Shown here in pieces: positions 12,901 through 23,300 of a stretch of DNA of 64,000 bases. The DNA comes from Nautilus pompilius (Eukaryota > Mollusca > Cephalopoda > Nautilida > Nautilidae): contig JACATO010000320.1 in NCBI GenBank assembly GCA_018389105.1, positions 930,001 to 994,000 on the forward strand, written 5' to 3'. Position 1 is the stretch's first letter. Each line of letters begins with the position of its first letter. A model generated the notes under the pieces. That model searched no databases and had not been told where the DNA came from. It saw only the letters and a list, made by a program, of their open reading frames with translations. The position numbers and the translations under genes were made by a program.

Positions 12901-13907
12901 ATAAGTAGATTCTGCTTGTCAAGAGGCAGTTCCAGATAAGTTTAATATAAAAGTTTGTTTTGTACATATTACAGTTAGATGTATCAAGTCCTCAGCCTGC
13001 ATTACAAGAGTACCTGATTTAAACTAAGAATTACAACAGGCAACAAGTGAGCTGGCTACCCCCCACCTAATCACACCATAGTTTGGAACTTCTAGTAGTC
13101 ACTTTCCCCACCTATTTCAAGGAGAGGGGTACAGAAAGATACCTGTACAGGCCACACTTCTGCTGTTGTTCAAGCTCCAATAAGCAGTCTTATCTCTACT
13201 CTTTAAAAACGAAGTAGTAATCCTCTTTTTTTATTTTAAATTTTAGCTAGACTCGATAATTTAAAACTGATGTTTTAAATATACATATCAAAGTTTACTG
13301 CTTACATTAGCAACTGAGATACTTTCTGCCTACGTGTCTTGGAGAACTGTTGCTTATATCTGGCACATACTCACCATACTTCTTCACAAAATCTTCCAAC
13401 TGTCTGAAGTAGGTGGCCAACTGACACAAGCGATTTAGAAGTTGGACCTGAGACGGATGAAGAAACGGAAGACCCTCCTGCACCTGGAGACATTAAATAA
13501 AAATTATTTAAAAAAAAAAGGAAAGAAAGAGAGGAAATTAATTTTTTAATTTAACGTAGAACACGAAGCGGCTCTCGAGAGTCAACATGGCTGATGAGTC
13601 GGTTAACCTGGGATACCACGGCCGAACCGGTGAAATGGTTCAACAGCTTCTCGAACACACACACAAGAGGGAGAAGTGGTACATGGCCCGGTAACGCATA
13701 TTCGGACACCGAGGTTACTATCCGACTGATTCTAATAATGGACGGCGTCCGTCCCCCACCATCACCACCATCACCATCACAACACGACCGTCGGGCTTGG
13801 CGGCACGTACTACGAAATCGCCATCGTAATACCTTTATTGTTTCACCTTCGTCGACAAATATGCTTCCAGGACAACCGGCCAGGGCAAAAAGCAGTTCGT
13901 GGATCAT
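814..13907 (-). CDS. TUBGCP4: Gamma-tubulin complex component 4 (GCP4), 5' seven coding exons, partial
   Basis: GCP4 is a subunit of the gamma-tubulin ring complex that nucleates microtubules at centrosomes and spindle poles. Seven minus-strand exons join in phase: 13907-13833, 13483-13375, 8952-8786, 7657-7601, 7428-7349, 2402-2204 and 976-814 (850 nt, 283 codons plus one base). The start is MIHELLFALAGCPGSIF, closely matching the GCP4 N-terminus. The exons cover the N-terminal GRIP1 part of the spoke. The usual protein is about 660 residues, so the C-terminal gamma-tubulin-binding half lies left of base 1. All six internal introns visible here have GT-AG ends. The gene is divergent from RPL4 and shares a promoter with it. 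Family identity is from remembered vertebrate GCP4; exon phases are read directly. Confidence 0.93.
977..2203 (-). other. TUBGCP4 intron 6
   Basis: AT-rich intron. It holds a short TGTA microsatellite near 1569-1596. I see no other gene or recognisable element. Confidence 0.7.
2204..2402 (-). CDS. TUBGCP4: TUBGCP4 coding exon 6
   Basis: 199 nt. Encodes LCAWMLHGTLVDPYEEFF followed by an acidic stretch (SADDSDFDDEKLE), as in GCP4 where WMLHG...HEEFF precedes a variable acidic linker. Acceptor ACTAG, donor GTAAGT, ends on a codon boundary. Confidence 0.94.
3327..5099 (-). pseudogene. hAT transposase of ZBED5/FAM200 type, frameshifted
   Basis: In order on the minus strand: a BED zinc finger (C-x2-C in QCVICSK, then H-x4-H in KQHLQNVHP) near 5030-4930; a middle segment around 4948-4589; the domesticated-hAT motif CTDGAPAMLGTKSGF followed by a ...HRQ...SKTL motif around 4400-4250; and a C-terminal dimerisation block with ESGFSVLLQMKTKQRNRLE and NDLFCALSS near 3480-3380. 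The pieces lie in different frames with at least four breaks, so no single ORF spans the protein. Confidence 0.88.
5326..6645. mobile_element. Second hAT-like element nested in the first
   Basis: The left end is CGGAGTTCCCTCTAA and the right end TTAGAGGGAACACTG; both resemble the inverted repeat CAGTGTTCCCTCTAA. The flanks are GTCCCAAT (5318-5325) and GTCCCCCC (6646-6653), a degenerate 8-bp duplication matching at five positions. Both ends also share a GCGCAG-type subterminal motif. No transposase is evident, so it is probably non-autonomous. It lies upstream of the host transposase start. Confidence 0.7.
7349..7428 (-). CDS. TUBGCP4: TUBGCP4 coding exon 5
   Basis: 80 nt encoding AHGCYILELLHNNAITGLPV, matching the GCP4 IHGCQILE...GLPPV block. 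Acceptor TTTCAG, donor GTATAG, ends two bases into a codon. Confidence 0.92.
7601..7657 (-). CDS. TUBGCP4: TUBGCP4 coding exon 4
   Basis: Small exon of exactly 19 codons (FQLLFPAL...VSHK) with a strong polypyrimidine acceptor ending CAG and donor GTAAGT. It matches the GCP4 FQLLFPSV segment. It is easily missed by ORF-based calling. Confidence 0.92.
7658..8785 (-). other. TUBGCP4 intron 3
   Basis: AT-rich sequence between exons 3 and 4. I see no coding, RNA or repeat structure in it. Confidence 0.6.
8786..8952 (-). CDS. TUBGCP4: TUBGCP4 coding exon 3
   Basis: 167 nt between acceptor CAACAG and donor GTGAGC. Encodes HGLYLKAFCIGLDSVL and DPYLPVTHLL, the GCP4 HGIYLRAFC block. Ends on a codon boundary. 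Confidence 0.95.
9385..10045. repeat. Unclassified GC-richer inserted repeat
   Basis: A CpG-containing block stands out from the AT-rich intron. It begins near ACTAGACGACTCGTGAACC, includes a perfect 7-bp hairpin (GAACCCA/TGGGTTC, 9398-9412) and ends near ATATATATAGATAGGG. Two internal direct repeats of about 30 bp (near 9580 and 9843, core GTAATAATTACAAAAG) lie about 263 bp apart. No coding capacity. Family unknown. Confidence 0.45.
10780..12660 (-). pseudogene. Tigger/pogo-type transposase, decayed
   Basis: Minus-strand translation gives, from 12660 leftward: a CENPB-like helix-turn-helix part (DIGRALSFLPTTVKTI), the first DDE aspartate block KIFNVDETSL (12150-12120), ending in an in-frame stop, and VNNAGKMKITPLLVYHAKTS. 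Further left are AILILDNAL and LIQPMNQGIIDTFKVYYLQ (about 11820-11710). These are diagnostic of Tigger (TIGD-like) elements. Stops and frameshifts make it dead. Element ends are approximate; the left side near 10780-10900 is non-coding sequence typical of such elements. Confidence 0.82.
13375..13483 (-). CDS. TUBGCP4: TUBGCP4 coding exon 2
   Basis: 109 nt, acceptor CTCCAG, donor GTGAGT. Contains LPFLHPSQVQLLNRLC, matching the GCP4 FPFLHPSE...LNRLC block. Ends one base into a codon. Confidence 0.93.
13833..13907 (-). CDS. TUBGCP4: TUBGCP4 coding exon 1
   Basis: 25 codons, ATG at 13907-13905, beginning MIHELLFALAGCPGSIF and ending ...ETIK, followed by donor GTATTA. The frame stays open past the donor to 13551, but that extension has no GCP4 similarity while exon 2 resumes the family sequence. 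Confidence 0.9.
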
Positions 13908-14279
13908 CTCTGCTATTATCGGCGACCTCGAAATTCATTCTGCAAACAAATTTCTTCTTCCCGCGTCTCCATAATGGATAAATGCTGGAACTCGAGGGGG
14001 GGCGGCGGTAGTTGAGTTAGCTCCCTTCATGGTGGGTGGGGGAGGTACATCAAGCACAAATTAAAATAATGCGCGAAAAAACATATTCCCTAAGAAAATT
14101 TAAAAAAAACAACAAACAAACAAACAAAAAGCGCTCGGTTAATTATTTAGCAAGAGTATATACCATTTGAAGCGGAATGGAGAGCGGGGTTTCGGTCTTG
14201 GCACAATTTCAGGCATTCTCGCCCGGTGTTCCGGAGCGCGCAGATTATCCGAAGAACGGCGCGTTCCTGATGACGTCGG
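13908..14279. promoter_or_regulatory. Head-to-head TUBGCP4/RPL4 promoter gap
   Basis: Only about 370 bases separate the TUBGCP4 start codon (minus) from the likely RPL4 transcription start (plus). Both transcripts must initiate in it, so it is probably bidirectional. It includes an A-rich stretch at 14098-14130 and a TATA-like TATATA near 14157, too far upstream to be a standard RPL4 TATA box. Confidence 0.65.
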
Positions 14280-14286
14280 CCTCTTT
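14271..14286 (+). promoter_or_regulatory. RPL4 CRE-like site and 5' TOP start
   Basis: TGACGTCG (14271-14278) is one base from a CRE. It abuts the pyrimidine run CCTCTTT (14280-14286), the form of a 5' terminal oligopyrimidine tract by which ribosomal protein mRNAs come under mTOR/LARP1 control. The exact start base is inferred. Confidence 0.55.
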
Positions 14287-14322
14287 ACGCGGTGGTCCTG
14301 CGGGACGAAGACCTGGTTGAGG

Positions 14323-14325
14323 ATG
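14323..14325 (+). CDS. RPL4: RPL4 exon 1 coding part (ATG only)
   Basis: The start codon is immediately followed by donor GTGAGT at 14326. Joining to exon 2 gives ATG-GCT-TCA-AGA (MASR), the expected L4 N-terminus. No other upstream start gives this frame. Confidence 0.9.
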
Positions 14326-17300
14326 GTGAGTCGTCCCGTCTAGTGGAAATGTCTTGCTTTTAAAGAAAATTGTTCCCCTCCCCTGTTTATCTTACTTTGC
14401 CGCTGCCTCGTGTGAAGTCGCCCTGAGGGCTGGAATTCTGATGGAGCGGTCAGACCCGCAGTTCGCGATGTGGGAAGCGAAGTCCTGCCGAGTCCTAAAA
14501 CACCTAAAGAAAAAATCATGGCGGACGGAGGACTGCAGCAGCCGCCACGTGCACTCCTATTTCCCCCAACCCTCCCCTCCCCATCGTTTCTGGCTTTCAC
14601 GAACAGGGGCCTACCCTTGATCGACTTTCGGGAGGGTTTAGTCCGCACTGCAGACGCTGTTCATCACCATCTATTATAAACGAACAAAACGTCCAGCCCC
14701 AAATATTAGGGGGATCGCTCTGTAGGACTACAGGTAAATTACATTTAATGCGCCCTGGATTTTGGATGGAAATTCGCTGTGTCCGTATCCTTGGAGCGAT
14801 CCCTTGTATAGTCGTTCTTTGCTCGCGATGTTGTTGTAAACTGGTGGGTATGTCTCTACATTCTGGAGGTGCTCGTACTGCGAGATTAAAACCGATGTAC
14901 ATACCCTCTGTCGCGTAGAAGGGGGAAGCTCTTTCGGTTTGAGTAGACTTAGTGTGTACTTGCATGAAAGTTCAGCTGAATGTACTAACCTATTCAGTGT
15001 ATTTGGTTTACTGGATTCACTGAAGTAATTCCCTCCTGCTTAAATGATTGACTTTAAGGGTGTAGACTTAAAAGTATTCTGAGCAGTTTGACCATTGCCC
15101 TCATGCAATTCCAGAGGGGGGGGAGAAGAGATTTTGTCTTGTCATTTTCATAGATAAATCATTGTAACCCGTGATATAGGAAGCCAAATTATGCAGGCTT
15201 TTGGCTAACTGATATTTTGTATGCATTTCATTCAGGCTTCAAGACCTATAATTTCCGTTTACAATGACAAGGGAGAGCCAACAGGAAAACTGATGGCCTT
15301 GCCCAGCATTTTCAAATCTCCCATCAGACCTGATATTGTCAGCTTCGTACATGATCAGATGATGAAGAACACTCGCCAACCATATGCTGTTTCTGAGTAT
15401 GCAGGTATAATTAAACAAAACATCTACCAAACAACTTCAGTGAAATGATTCAAAAGATTCTAATCATACATTAAATCTTTCATATTTTTTGTGCTTTTTG
15501 GGATTTTTTTTTTTATGGACAAGAAAAAAAAAATTCTTGCATATTTGTTTTGCTTGTGCTTTTTTAATACCTTAGAAGGCAAATTTTTAGTGCATCTGAT
15601 TAAAATAAAACAGTATTTAAACTAATATTTTGGGAAAAACAGCTCTGAAAGAATATTAAGAAACAAAACTGGAAACTATTATTTGTTATAGGCCTTGTAT
15701 GTAAGAAATTTAATACTGTTGTTTATTCAGCCTTATCTGATTGATACTATTTACAGTTTTAAATAACAGCTATAGTTGTGAGTCTTAAAAATAAAATATC
15801 TTGTATTATTGTTTTGTGTTTTTTGAGATACCTGAATTTTCCATAGATACAAAATTTATTTTATTGATTCCCATGCTGCTTTGAATGATGTAATTAAATC
15901 TGTTGCCTCTGTCTACTCCATAAAGAAATAAAAACAATCTAAATTTTAATTAATTAATAGGGAAGAAAATTTAAAAGATGCTTGCATGACTCAAATAGTA
16001 AGGAAAAATTTAATTTATAGTGCATAAAGTAAAAAAATGTAAAGTAAAATCTCACTTTCTGGAAGTGGTCAGTTCTTGTCTGTCCACTGCATTGTGGTAT
16101 GATTCAGAGCTGGCAATAGAAGTGGGTCTTCACTTGGTGACAAGAAGGGTTTTGCCTCTTGGATCACAGTAAGCAGGTCTTTCTCCCCTTATACCCTCTT
16201 AGTGTCCATTCTGAGATCTTTGTGGGTTTAGCCATATCAAGGAGAGATCTATTTTGAACAGTCTGTTAGGATCATCAGAGAAGGTGCTTTTGAGGAAGAG
16301 GTGCTGATACTGATTCATTTTGTTGAATCTTGAGAGTCCATGACCTTTGACAATCCTACATTCATTTTGTTGTCTGTACTCTAAAAATTATCGATGGATG
16401 GAATGGAATGAACGTCTATGGTTATGTCTATCACCATAAAAGCTGCCGCTGCCTCTAATGGTAGTGTTTGCCCAAGTGAAGTTTGATGTGAGCATATTGG
16501 TTGATATCTTTGTCATGGATAAGTTGACAAAACAATACTACTGGCTTGGTGTCATCAGCAACATTAATCTTCAGATTACGAGGCTGGGATAAAGCTGGCA
16601 TGTTGATCAGATGCAGATCTGAACTTCACTTGATCCCGTAGCAATCTTTCTTGTCACTGTTTACATCAAATGCATTTCATGACTTGTCTGAATGCTGAGA
16701 TCTGAAATATGCATGCTTGAAACTGCTATATAATAAGAGAAATGATTATCTGCCTGCATATCATAGCTGAAAATGTGTGCTATCTATAGTATAAAGCTGA
16801 AGCAGTCATGCTTGGCTGAAAGTGGCGAGTTTGTCCTGCAAAGGATTAAAAACAAACAAAATATTTCTCTGTACATTGAAAGTTTTATTCACATGTATTG
16901 TGAATCATTGAAAATATCAGTAGAATTTTAAAAAAAAAAACTTGATATTGAATGTAGTTTTCTTTAAATTTTTTGTTTAGGTCATCAGACATCAGCAGAG
17001 TCTTGGGGTACTGGGCGAGCTGTGGCTCGTATTCCTAGAGTACGAGGTGGTGGTACTCACAGGTCTGGTCAGGGTGCCTTTGGTAATATGTGCCGTGGTG
17101 GCCGCATGTTTGCTCCAACAAAGATTTGGAGACGTTGGCATCGCAAAATAAATGTTAATCAACGCAGATATGCTATTTGTTCCACAGTTGCTGCCAGTGG
17201 CATCTCAGCACTCGTCATGTCAAAAGGTATTTACTGTTCTTTTCTTTTTTACTTTGAATTGCATTTAATGAAAAACTTTATTCTCAATAGTGTTATTGTT

Positions 17301-20300
17301 AACTATTTTCTCTTTTATCACTAATTTTAAGAAGACATTTTATAATTTTGTCAGAATTCTAAGAATTAAGGGGTTAACTGACTCTAGAAAGTGTTGAAAA
17401 ATGACTCAGTTATTAACTTCTGGAAACTTACTACAATGTAATGTTTCATTTAAATGTTACAACTATTTAGTTTTGTGTATGGATAATTGTTGAAATGTAC
17501 TTCATAATCCTACAATCGATGATACAACGAAGAAAATAGATTTGTGTTATTGAATTTATTCTGATACCACTGACTTCTCTGAGCACAGCCAGTTGTGCAT
17601 CACATCTTGTTTCATGTAAGCACATGGTTTTTAGCTTCCTTGAGATACTGGGTGTTTTATTGCATTTATTCACTGAGCAGAGGGGTCTAAATGTCTTTAG
17701 CTGTTTTCATTTCTGTTGCTTCATGAAGGATAGGAAAATCTGAAATTTCGGATGTGGTGATGGTTTGAAGTTCACGCTGGCTATGAAATCTGTCTGTCTT
17801 GTATTCTTTCTTTGTATCTCCACATCCTTAGGTGTGGTTCTCTTAAAAAACACGACATGGAAGGCTCATATCCACTAAATTCCTGCGCAGTTTTGCATGC
17901 AGCTGACAGGTACTACTATCTGTGAATGGTTTGTTAGTCCTTAAAATTTGCTGATATACCTTATTTGTGAATTATTTAACCATTAGTTTGGTCATCCATT
18001 AATTTTATTTATTCTACCATGCATTTAACTTGTAAATCAAACCACCAACTAGAAAAAAACCCAAATATTTCTTGTGACTTAATAAAACGTTCTTTTATGT
18101 ACTAACTACAAAAATTTCTGCTAGAAATATGAGAAAATTTCTTCAGAATGAGATCAATTTCATCTTTATACTTAAAATTCCAATTTACACAGTTTTAGTG
18201 CATCTTTTTGTCACTATTTTTTTGTTTTTTGCACAGTCTAATTTATTTTTCAGTTACTGTTTTGAGCACATAGAGCGACAGTTTAATCTTAATATTCTTT
18301 ACATGTAGAGAATACACTTGTTGGTTTTCAGTGCAATAAATTTTTTGAAATTATCTTAGGCGAATAGTTCTTAAAATATTAGAAAATTATAATATTTACA
18401 AAATAATCATGGTTTTCATCAATTAAAAATTTTAAAAAAATTATTTGAAATGTTTGGCTCCATTTCCATAAATTGACTGACAGTGGAATGGTGAAGAAAA
18501 GATCCTAAAATTTTAATACCACTTATCCTGGGATTTTGTCACTAGGTGATTGTCTCAAATAACCAGATTGGAAAAATCTTCCTGGGTGACCATCTTTGAT
18601 TTTCTAATTCGGAATGTAGTTAGCAGACCCATACATCTGGAGTACTGTCTGAAAATCTGGCTTCAAAATTCCCGATTGTTCTTGAGTTAGAACCCCCTCC
18701 CCCCGTATGTGTAGGGGGGGGCAGTCCTGGAAAACTGCTTCTTACTCAGCCATTTTTAGAGGCCTACCATTCAAAATTTGTAAGAGCTGGCAGTTTATTA
18801 TTTTTTTTGCACTTAACCTTTTATAGGCAGAGATCAGGAAAACGCACTAAAATTCTAGTTTTTCTGTTATATCTTAGAGCACTCGTGCTCCAAAAATGGA
18901 AAAATCGCATCATGGTGAAAAATATTAAATATTGAAAAAAACTGTTACACCTTTTCTTCTACCTGTAACAACTTGTCCTTTGCAGATTTGGTATATGGAT
19001 ACATGGGGCTCACATAGCCACAGAGAGAACCTCTTGAGATAATACAAAGGTGGCACCCATAGTGGCAAAGTTGGCCAGCTCCTAAATATTATCCAACTCG
19101 ATGGACCATTATGCCTATGATGCCCTGGTGGAAGGGATTTGAGATATTTTTTCTGTGAAAGTGCACTAAATCCCTAATCCCTTCTTTCTCCATCAAATAT
19201 TAACCATTTTTGTATATTTTAAGCAATGGCCAAATATATGTATTTGGTACAAATTATACCATTTAAATCACTTTTTTTCACAGAACTCTGAGAAGTGGCA
19301 CACAGCTTAATCAAATGGTGTAGGTTCTAGATTTGCCATTAGATTTAGTGTGCAATAAATGGGTTCAAAGTTTCAGTGCCTCCAAAATGAGGTTGTCTAC
19401 CTTGCTCCATGTTCAAGAGGCAAAGTGAACATGTCAAACATAGAAGGGCTTTGGAATACTATCTCCTTAATTGAGCACATCCTAGCAAGTATAATGAAAA
19501 CTTGTCTTTTTTGTTTAGTGTTTGCTTCTATCTGAAAGCTACATTCAGTGTAAAACTTGTTGGTCTGTAGATATTGATTAATTTCAATTTTAGTACACTT
19601 TGAATTGTAAGTAAAAGTAGAAAATTCATTAATCGCTTAGTTATTTAACAACAAATTGAGAGAAGTTTATTTGCCAACACTAACATGTGACTCCATGGTA
19701 AATAGATAATGATATCAGCTTTCTGCACACTGGCCATTGAGTGCTGTAAATAGATGCTGATGTACTGAGTGGCTCATTGAACACGTGCCTTTAAAGAAGT
19801 GCAGTTGACATTTGGATTCTGCTAAGAAATAGTCATGGCATCAAATCAGTGCTCTTTAGGTCTGCTTCTACAGGTGGAATGTCATAGGACAATCTACACA
19901 AGGGCACCAAGGATCTATGAGGTATCAGCATTACCCCCTCTGGAAAGAATCCTGGTGGAGACAGTTTGAACAAAGGTGATACTTTGTGCAATGAGCATTA
20001 TGCATACTACTAGAACAAATTTTCAGATAGATAAAAAAGGTGTTGTAATCCATTTGACGACCATGCAAATAAAGTACCCGTTGAAATAGTTTAATTGACA
20101 TTGATCTTGCAGATCAGCTTTTGACTAAGGTTGGAAAGCTCATTAAGCCTGCCTGGAAACTGAAATGCCCAGTTCTACAGATGAAGAGAGTCAGGATTTC
20201 TTTACTCTTGTGCAGACAAATGCTGAAACAATTGATTCAAATCCTGTTACTTTTGGGTGCTCCATTAATGATTTTATGGTATTAAAAAAAAAAAAACGAA

Positions 20301-23300
20301 CAAAAATATCTTGTCAAAGCTAAAAATATACCAAAATGGATATTATTTGATAGGGAAGCAGAAATGGAAGTGAGTGGGGACTTAGTATACTTTGATGAAA
20401 ATGATATGCTTCATTAGGGGAAAATTATCCCTTATCCCTGCCTCCAGGCTAACACTGCTACAACGGCACCTCAATTTGGGTTATATTTAGGGGTCAGCCA
20501 AATTTGGCCACTAGTGGCACCACCTGTATATTATTTTGGGAAGTTATTCGAATGACTACATGAGTTCCATATACCTAGATATCAAATCCCCAAAGGACAA
20601 GTTGTTACAGGTAGAAATGTAGGTGTGACAGTTTTTTTCACTATTACATTATTTTTAACATTTTGAATGAATGAGTGTTACAAGGTATGACAGAAAAACT
20701 GCTTGTTTCTTCACAAATAAATTTTTCCTATGTTTAAAGATTTATTCTTTTCTGATAATTTTAATTAATGTGTTAATATTACTTCTTTCAGAATCTACTT
20801 GAATAAATTACCTTTATGTTATCAGAAAATTAAAGAAAAAAATTTTTGTTAATAGTAGTAACATTAACTTCTTTGCCTGCAAATATTTTGATAAAATTTA
20901 ATCATATGACATTGTGAACACTGGTTGGAATGGACAATGCATTGATGAGACTATGGTCCGTGTTATTGAAGTTTTCTGATATCAACAACCATCCTGAGCA
21001 TTGTCATTTATACCGTAATTAAAATATTTATCTTAAGCTCAATTAACTTTAACATTCAGTTTGGAACTAACATTTGAACTGCTTTGAAAAATGGCCATTT
21101 ACAGATTGAAGAATATATGTAGAAATATTGACTTGGTTGGTGCATGATTTAGTCAAGGTATTTGTTCTTGGTCAAAAAATTCTGGTTGGTTTGATTATTG
21201 ATTTCCTTATTTAGGGACATAAATATAGATGACCCAACAGTAAAACAGAAGGGAGTTGTCAGAAACTTTACCTTTAGCGAAGATTTTGTTTTTGATATAA
21301 TAAATATAACCGATTGACAGATTGGAATAGTAGAAATTATTCGAGTTTTTGAATTATTGATATGTGATGTACTTTTCTCTTTAACAAATGGATAATGACG
21401 CATAATGATAAACGGGTATTTTTGTTTCAGTATGATCTTGCTATGGTCAAATTATATAATTTCACTTTTCATACCTTGAAACTGATGATGCTATGATGAT
21501 AATTTATGGTCCGTGTTATTGAAGTTTTCTGATATCAACAACCATCCTGAGCATTGTCATTTATACCGTAATTAAAATATTTATCTTAAGCTCAATTAAC
21601 TTTAACATTCAGTTTGGAACTAACATCTGAACTGCTTTGAAAAATGGCCATTTACAGATTGAAGAATATATGTAGAAATATTGACTTGGTTGGTGCATGA
21701 CTTAGTCAAGGTATTTGTTCTTGGTCAAAAAATTTTGGTTGGTTTGATTGATTGATTGATTTCCTTATTTAGGGACATAAATATAGATGACCCAACAGTA
21801 AAACAGAAGGGAGTTGTCAGAAACTTTACCTTTAGCGAAGATTTTGTTTTTGATATAATAAATATAACTGATTGACAGATTGGAATAGTAGAAATTATTC
21901 GAGTTTTTGAATTATTGATATGTGAGGTACTTTTCTCTTTAACAAATGGATAATGATGCATAATGATAAACGGGTATTTTTGTTTCAGTATGATCTTGCT
22001 ATGGTCAAATTATATAATTTCACTTTTCATACTCTGAAACTGATGATGCTATGATGATAATTTATGGTCCGTGTTATTAACGTTAACTGCTGCTGTTAAT
22101 AACATGTCATACTGATTAAAATATTTTATTGGATATATTTACATAAGATTTAATATGAATATTTTTTGTATTTAAGGACACATAATTGACGAAATTGCTG
22201 AAATTCCTCTTGTTGTGTCTGATAAAGTACAAGAGTTTAAAAGGACAAAGGATGCTGTTGGTTTCCTTAGGCGATTGAAAGTCTGGAGTGACATTGAAAA
22301 GGTAAATTACAAGTGTTATGTCTACCAGTTGGGTCTATAGTAGATTTTATATTCAAACATTAGGCATGTCACTTGTTATAAATCAGATATCTTGTTAAAT
22401 TTATTGAATATCAACTGTAATGCGAGTGGAAATCATGTTGCCCATGATAGAAGTTTTTTAGTTTTAAAAAAGTGTGCTTGTGTGTATATTATTCTATGTG
22501 CAGGCATGTTGGGCTGATGCTGTTTTAGTCCTATTGTATATACAGCAGTTAGCTCCAATACATTTTGTTTTGTTGAAAATTACAGACTTTACCAAAGGAA
22601 GGACACTAAGCTGAGTTTCAAAAATATGTATGTTAAGAAATCAGTCAAATTAATCAATTCAAGATAAGAAACTTAGTTTTCAAATAAATGCCCATATTGA
22701 GTTTGTTTTCAGGTATCCTATTTTGAATCTCTGCAGCTTTTTTTGGTTTACTTTTCTGCACACTTAGATTTCTGTCCAGTGTATGGAATTTTAACCTCAA
22801 TTAGTTAAGTGGGTTTTTTCTCTAGTATATCTAAATGTAATTTTAAAATTACATGTTGATATGGAAAATAGATTGTCAAAAACTATTTTCAAATATCAGT
22901 TTGGTTGAATTAGTTGTACTGTTGGAATAAAACAAGTTGACAGTAATCACCATTTCCGCAAATGGTGATACTTCTCTGAATAATTTTTCTCTTTCTTGAA
23001 ACCTAAAATGTTTGTTGCCATGTAAAGAGATCAGTTATCTAAAATAAATTTTTTGAATGAACAAGCATTAAAAAAACTAACTACTCCATCTGTATTTATG
23101 CTACTTGTAGCAGTAAAGAATCAAATGCTGCAACCAATGGTTGAACAAAATTTTATTAAGTTTTAACCCAAAATCTTTTTTTAATTTTTTTTTTTTAAGG
23201 TATACAAATCTAAGCGCTTCCGAGCAGGCAGAGGAAAAATGAGAAACAGGAGGCGCATCATGCGCAAGGGTCCAGCGATTATCTACAATCAAGATAATGG

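Larger units (their letters stand above)
13560..14960. promoter_or_regulatory. CpG-rich promoter region of TUBGCP4 and RPL4
   Basis: CpG frequency rises sharply from TUBGCP4 intron 1 through the intergenic gap into RPL4 intron 1, in contrast to AT-rich flanks. It contains the first exons of both divergent genes. It also contains a YY1-like ATGGCGG at about 14518-14524 in RPL4 intron 1. Boundaries are judged by eye. Confidence 0.6.

Noticed and set aside
13551-13907. 118-codon minus-strand ORF starting at the TUBGCP4 ATG
   Set aside because: Only the first 25 codons match GCP4. A donor GTATTA follows and exon 2 resumes the family sequence, so the rest is intron read through.
14518-14679. ATGGCGGACGG start in RPL4 intron 1 as a gene start
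   Set aside because: The frame is proline-rich and short without similarity; ATGGCGG is better read as a YY1-type site.
14597-14965. 122-codon minus-strand ORF in RPL4 intron 1
   Set aside because: It lies in CpG-rich DNA where stops are rare, overlaps other open frames, and has no recognised similarity or splice partner.
21149-21961. Two near-identical minus-strand ORFs as a duplicated gene
   Set aside because: They are the same intronic segment copied by the tandem duplication; there is no start context, splice signals or similarity.
22950-22985. Hairpin CACCATTT/AAATGGTG in RPL4 intron 4 as a snoRNA
   Set aside because: It has no box C, and the CTGA nearby is not paired with a guide or closing stem.
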